A stretch of 64,000 nt of DNA, taken from Paludibacteraceae bacterium (GTDB lineage Bacteria; Bacteroidota; Bacteroidia; Bacteroidales; Paludibacteraceae). Each line of letters starts with the position of its first letter. The stretch's first letter is position 1. Position numbers and translations under genes: made by a program. The notes beneath the pieces were generated by a model, which was not told the DNA's origin, did not search any database, and saw only the letters and a program-made list of their open reading frames with translations. The stretch lies in the NCBI GenBank assembly GCA_017559385.1, contig JAFYSK010000066.1, forward strand, positions 1 to 64,000, written 5' to 3'. Shown one piece after another: positions 62,972-64,000 of this stretch.

Positions 62972-64000
62972 TCACCTCAGCAGATTGATATCTCCAGATA
63001 GTTGGTAAACACCCAGTGGTAATTCTTGTTTTTTGATTTTCTTTGTGTAGGCTGGCTTAGACATATATTCAGTCTCAGCATCAGTACCCAGAGCGCGAAT
63101 CACATAATAGTACGCACCTGCAGCTGCAGGGCGACCGTTGATATTGCCGTCCCAACCTTTAGCTGGGTCGTCAGACTTGTATACCAATTTTCCCCAGCGG
63201 TTGTACACCCAAATATGAAACTCTTTGATGGAACGATATACCACACGGAACTCATCGTTCTGTCCATCTTCGTTAGGGGTAAACAGATTAGGCACTGTCA
63301 GCATTGATTCGCTGACTGAGACTTCAAACTCCACAGAGTCAATCTCGCAATCGGAGCTATTATTTGCCCACAGCACTACGCGGTAGTTACCAGGGTCGGT
63401 AAACTTATATCGGTGCTGTGCTTCGCCACGCGTCAATATAGGTTCGGTACCTTTGTATATTTTCCACTCGTAGTAGTCGGCATTCAGTCCGTTTGCCACG
63501 AACTCAACATCTAGTGGTGCAGAGCGGCGAACTAGGTTATCTGGTTCGGTAGGGCGTTCCACCTCGTTGGAGCGATCGCCCTCTTTACCGCGTGTTGTCA
63601 CTATGGCTAGTGGATGCACCTTGATAGCCATTGGCTGATAGGTATCTGTCACGATAGAATCGCTCAAGGATAGTTCTTGAGCCAGCAGATCGGTGATGAT
63701 ATAGTTGGTGTGTACAGGACTAGCATCTACCACAATGGAGTTAGTTAACTCTCTATCAACTACTACCAGAGAGTCCACCCAACTATCCTCGCCCCACATA
63801 GCATCCATATAACTCACGCGGCATAGGCGGGTTACGCTTTGCTCTCGCCTAGACCAATCGGTGTATTGGATGGCAGGTACAAGGCCTTGGATTAGCAGTG
63901 TTGTTTGTGTGCAAGACTGCTGTACATCCACCCTATCTACTTGTGCTCGTAGACTATCGTACTCGAAGGCCCAGAAGCACTGCCATTGACCGTTGATTTT
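62972..64000 (-). CDS. T9SS-exported protein with gliding-motility-type C-terminal domain (5' end outside window)
   Basis: The frame is open to the window edge (23 more codons beyond the first possible internal start at 63931), so the protein begins outside. The visible 343 residues are beta-rich with a PKD-like segment (EWKIYKGTEPILTRGEAQHR; YRVVLWANNSSDCEIDSVEF) and end with a type B sorting domain: LTVPNLFTPNEDGQNDEF, HIWVYNRWGKLVYKSD, WDGNINGRPAAAGAYYYVIR. It is exported by the type IX system and placed on the surface. Confidence 0.85.
   Translation of the reverse strand, partial: KINGQWQCFWAFEYDSLRAQVDRVDVQQSCTQTTLLIQGLVPAIQYTDWSRREQSVTRLCRVSYMDAMWGEDSWVDSLVVVDRELTNSIVVDASPVHTNYIITDLLAQELSLSDSIVTDTYQPMAIKVHPLAIVTTRGKEGDRSNEVERPTEPDNLVRRSAPLDVEFVANGLNADYYEWKIYKGTEPILTRGEAQHRYKFTDPGNYRVVLWANNSSDCEIDSVEFEVSVSESMLTVPNLFTPNEDGQNDEFRVVYRSIKEFHIWVYNRWGKLVYKSDDPAKGWDGNINGRPAAAGAYYYVIRALGTDAETEYMSKPAYTKKIKKQELPLGVYQLSGDINLLR

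Overview
This window comes from a Bacteroidota genome, almost certainly order Bacteroidales. Supporting traits are DnaK with a Bacteroidales-style tail, secreted proteins ending in type IX secretion (T9SS) sorting tails (42158, 50876, 56098, 62972), Omp28-type lipoproteins, promoters with the Bacteroidota -7 box TAnnTTTG, and no clear Shine-Dalgarno sites. A family-level guess such as Paludibacteraceae is only an impression. No rRNA, tRNA, CRISPR array or transposase was seen.

Layout. 1-720: end of a small gene and a short lipoprotein between repeat arrays. 721-2482: four-helix-bundle (S23-type) protein and Fe/Mn superoxide dismutase. 2748-6250: split HipA toxin-antitoxin module (HipB, HipS-like, HipT-like) and an AAA/DUF4143 ATPase flanked by perfect 67-bp direct repeats. 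6429-19272: dense defence-type island, all on the minus strand: an unknown protein, AbiH-like protein, a scar joining two gene fragments, a ParB-like/D12 adenine methylase/OLD-like ATPase operon, an AAA-PD-(D/E)XK protein, and an operon of HEPN-like, SIR2-like, nuclease-like and second HEPN-like genes. 19465-28595: surface polysaccharide genes (SGNH-like protein, MBOAT acyltransferase broken at a G10 tract, glycosyltransferase, hexapeptide acetyltransferase, DegT aminotransferase, Wzt-like ABC ATPase), interrupted by an S23 gene and an ATPase/nuclease-like pair. 29322-33212: two GxxExxY proteins, RhuM-like protein and a radical SAM enzyme among repeats. 33587-47589: housekeeping genes (UbiA-type prenyltransferase, dnaK, deacetylase-like, S1/P1 nuclease, GtrA, YbaK-type deacylase, lpdA, endonuclease I, C_GCAxxG_C_C protein, flavodoxin-like protein, tex). 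47626-55072: plus-strand run of envelope genes (thioredoxin-like, barrel protein, three Omp28-type lipoproteins, a T9SS cargo). 55206-64000: minus-strand envelope and secreted genes including an M3 peptidase and a gliding-motility-type C-terminal domain cut by the window end.

The most unusual property is the repeat content. Intergenic regions, and several coding regions in frame, carry short tandem arrays. One type has a constant spacer (such as GAAGATC or GAGAGACC) alternating with tiny palindromes whose two arms vary together around a mostly 3-nt loop. Another is a GGCGA-type repeat lying in frame within tex, MBOAT and UbiA genes. A palindromic element of about 320-345 bp occurs twice complete and twice as a half. 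Small accessory genes (S23, GxxExxY) sit between such arrays. The two best candidates for undescribed gene systems are the ParB-like/methylase/ATPase operon and the HEPN/SIR2/nuclease-like operon.
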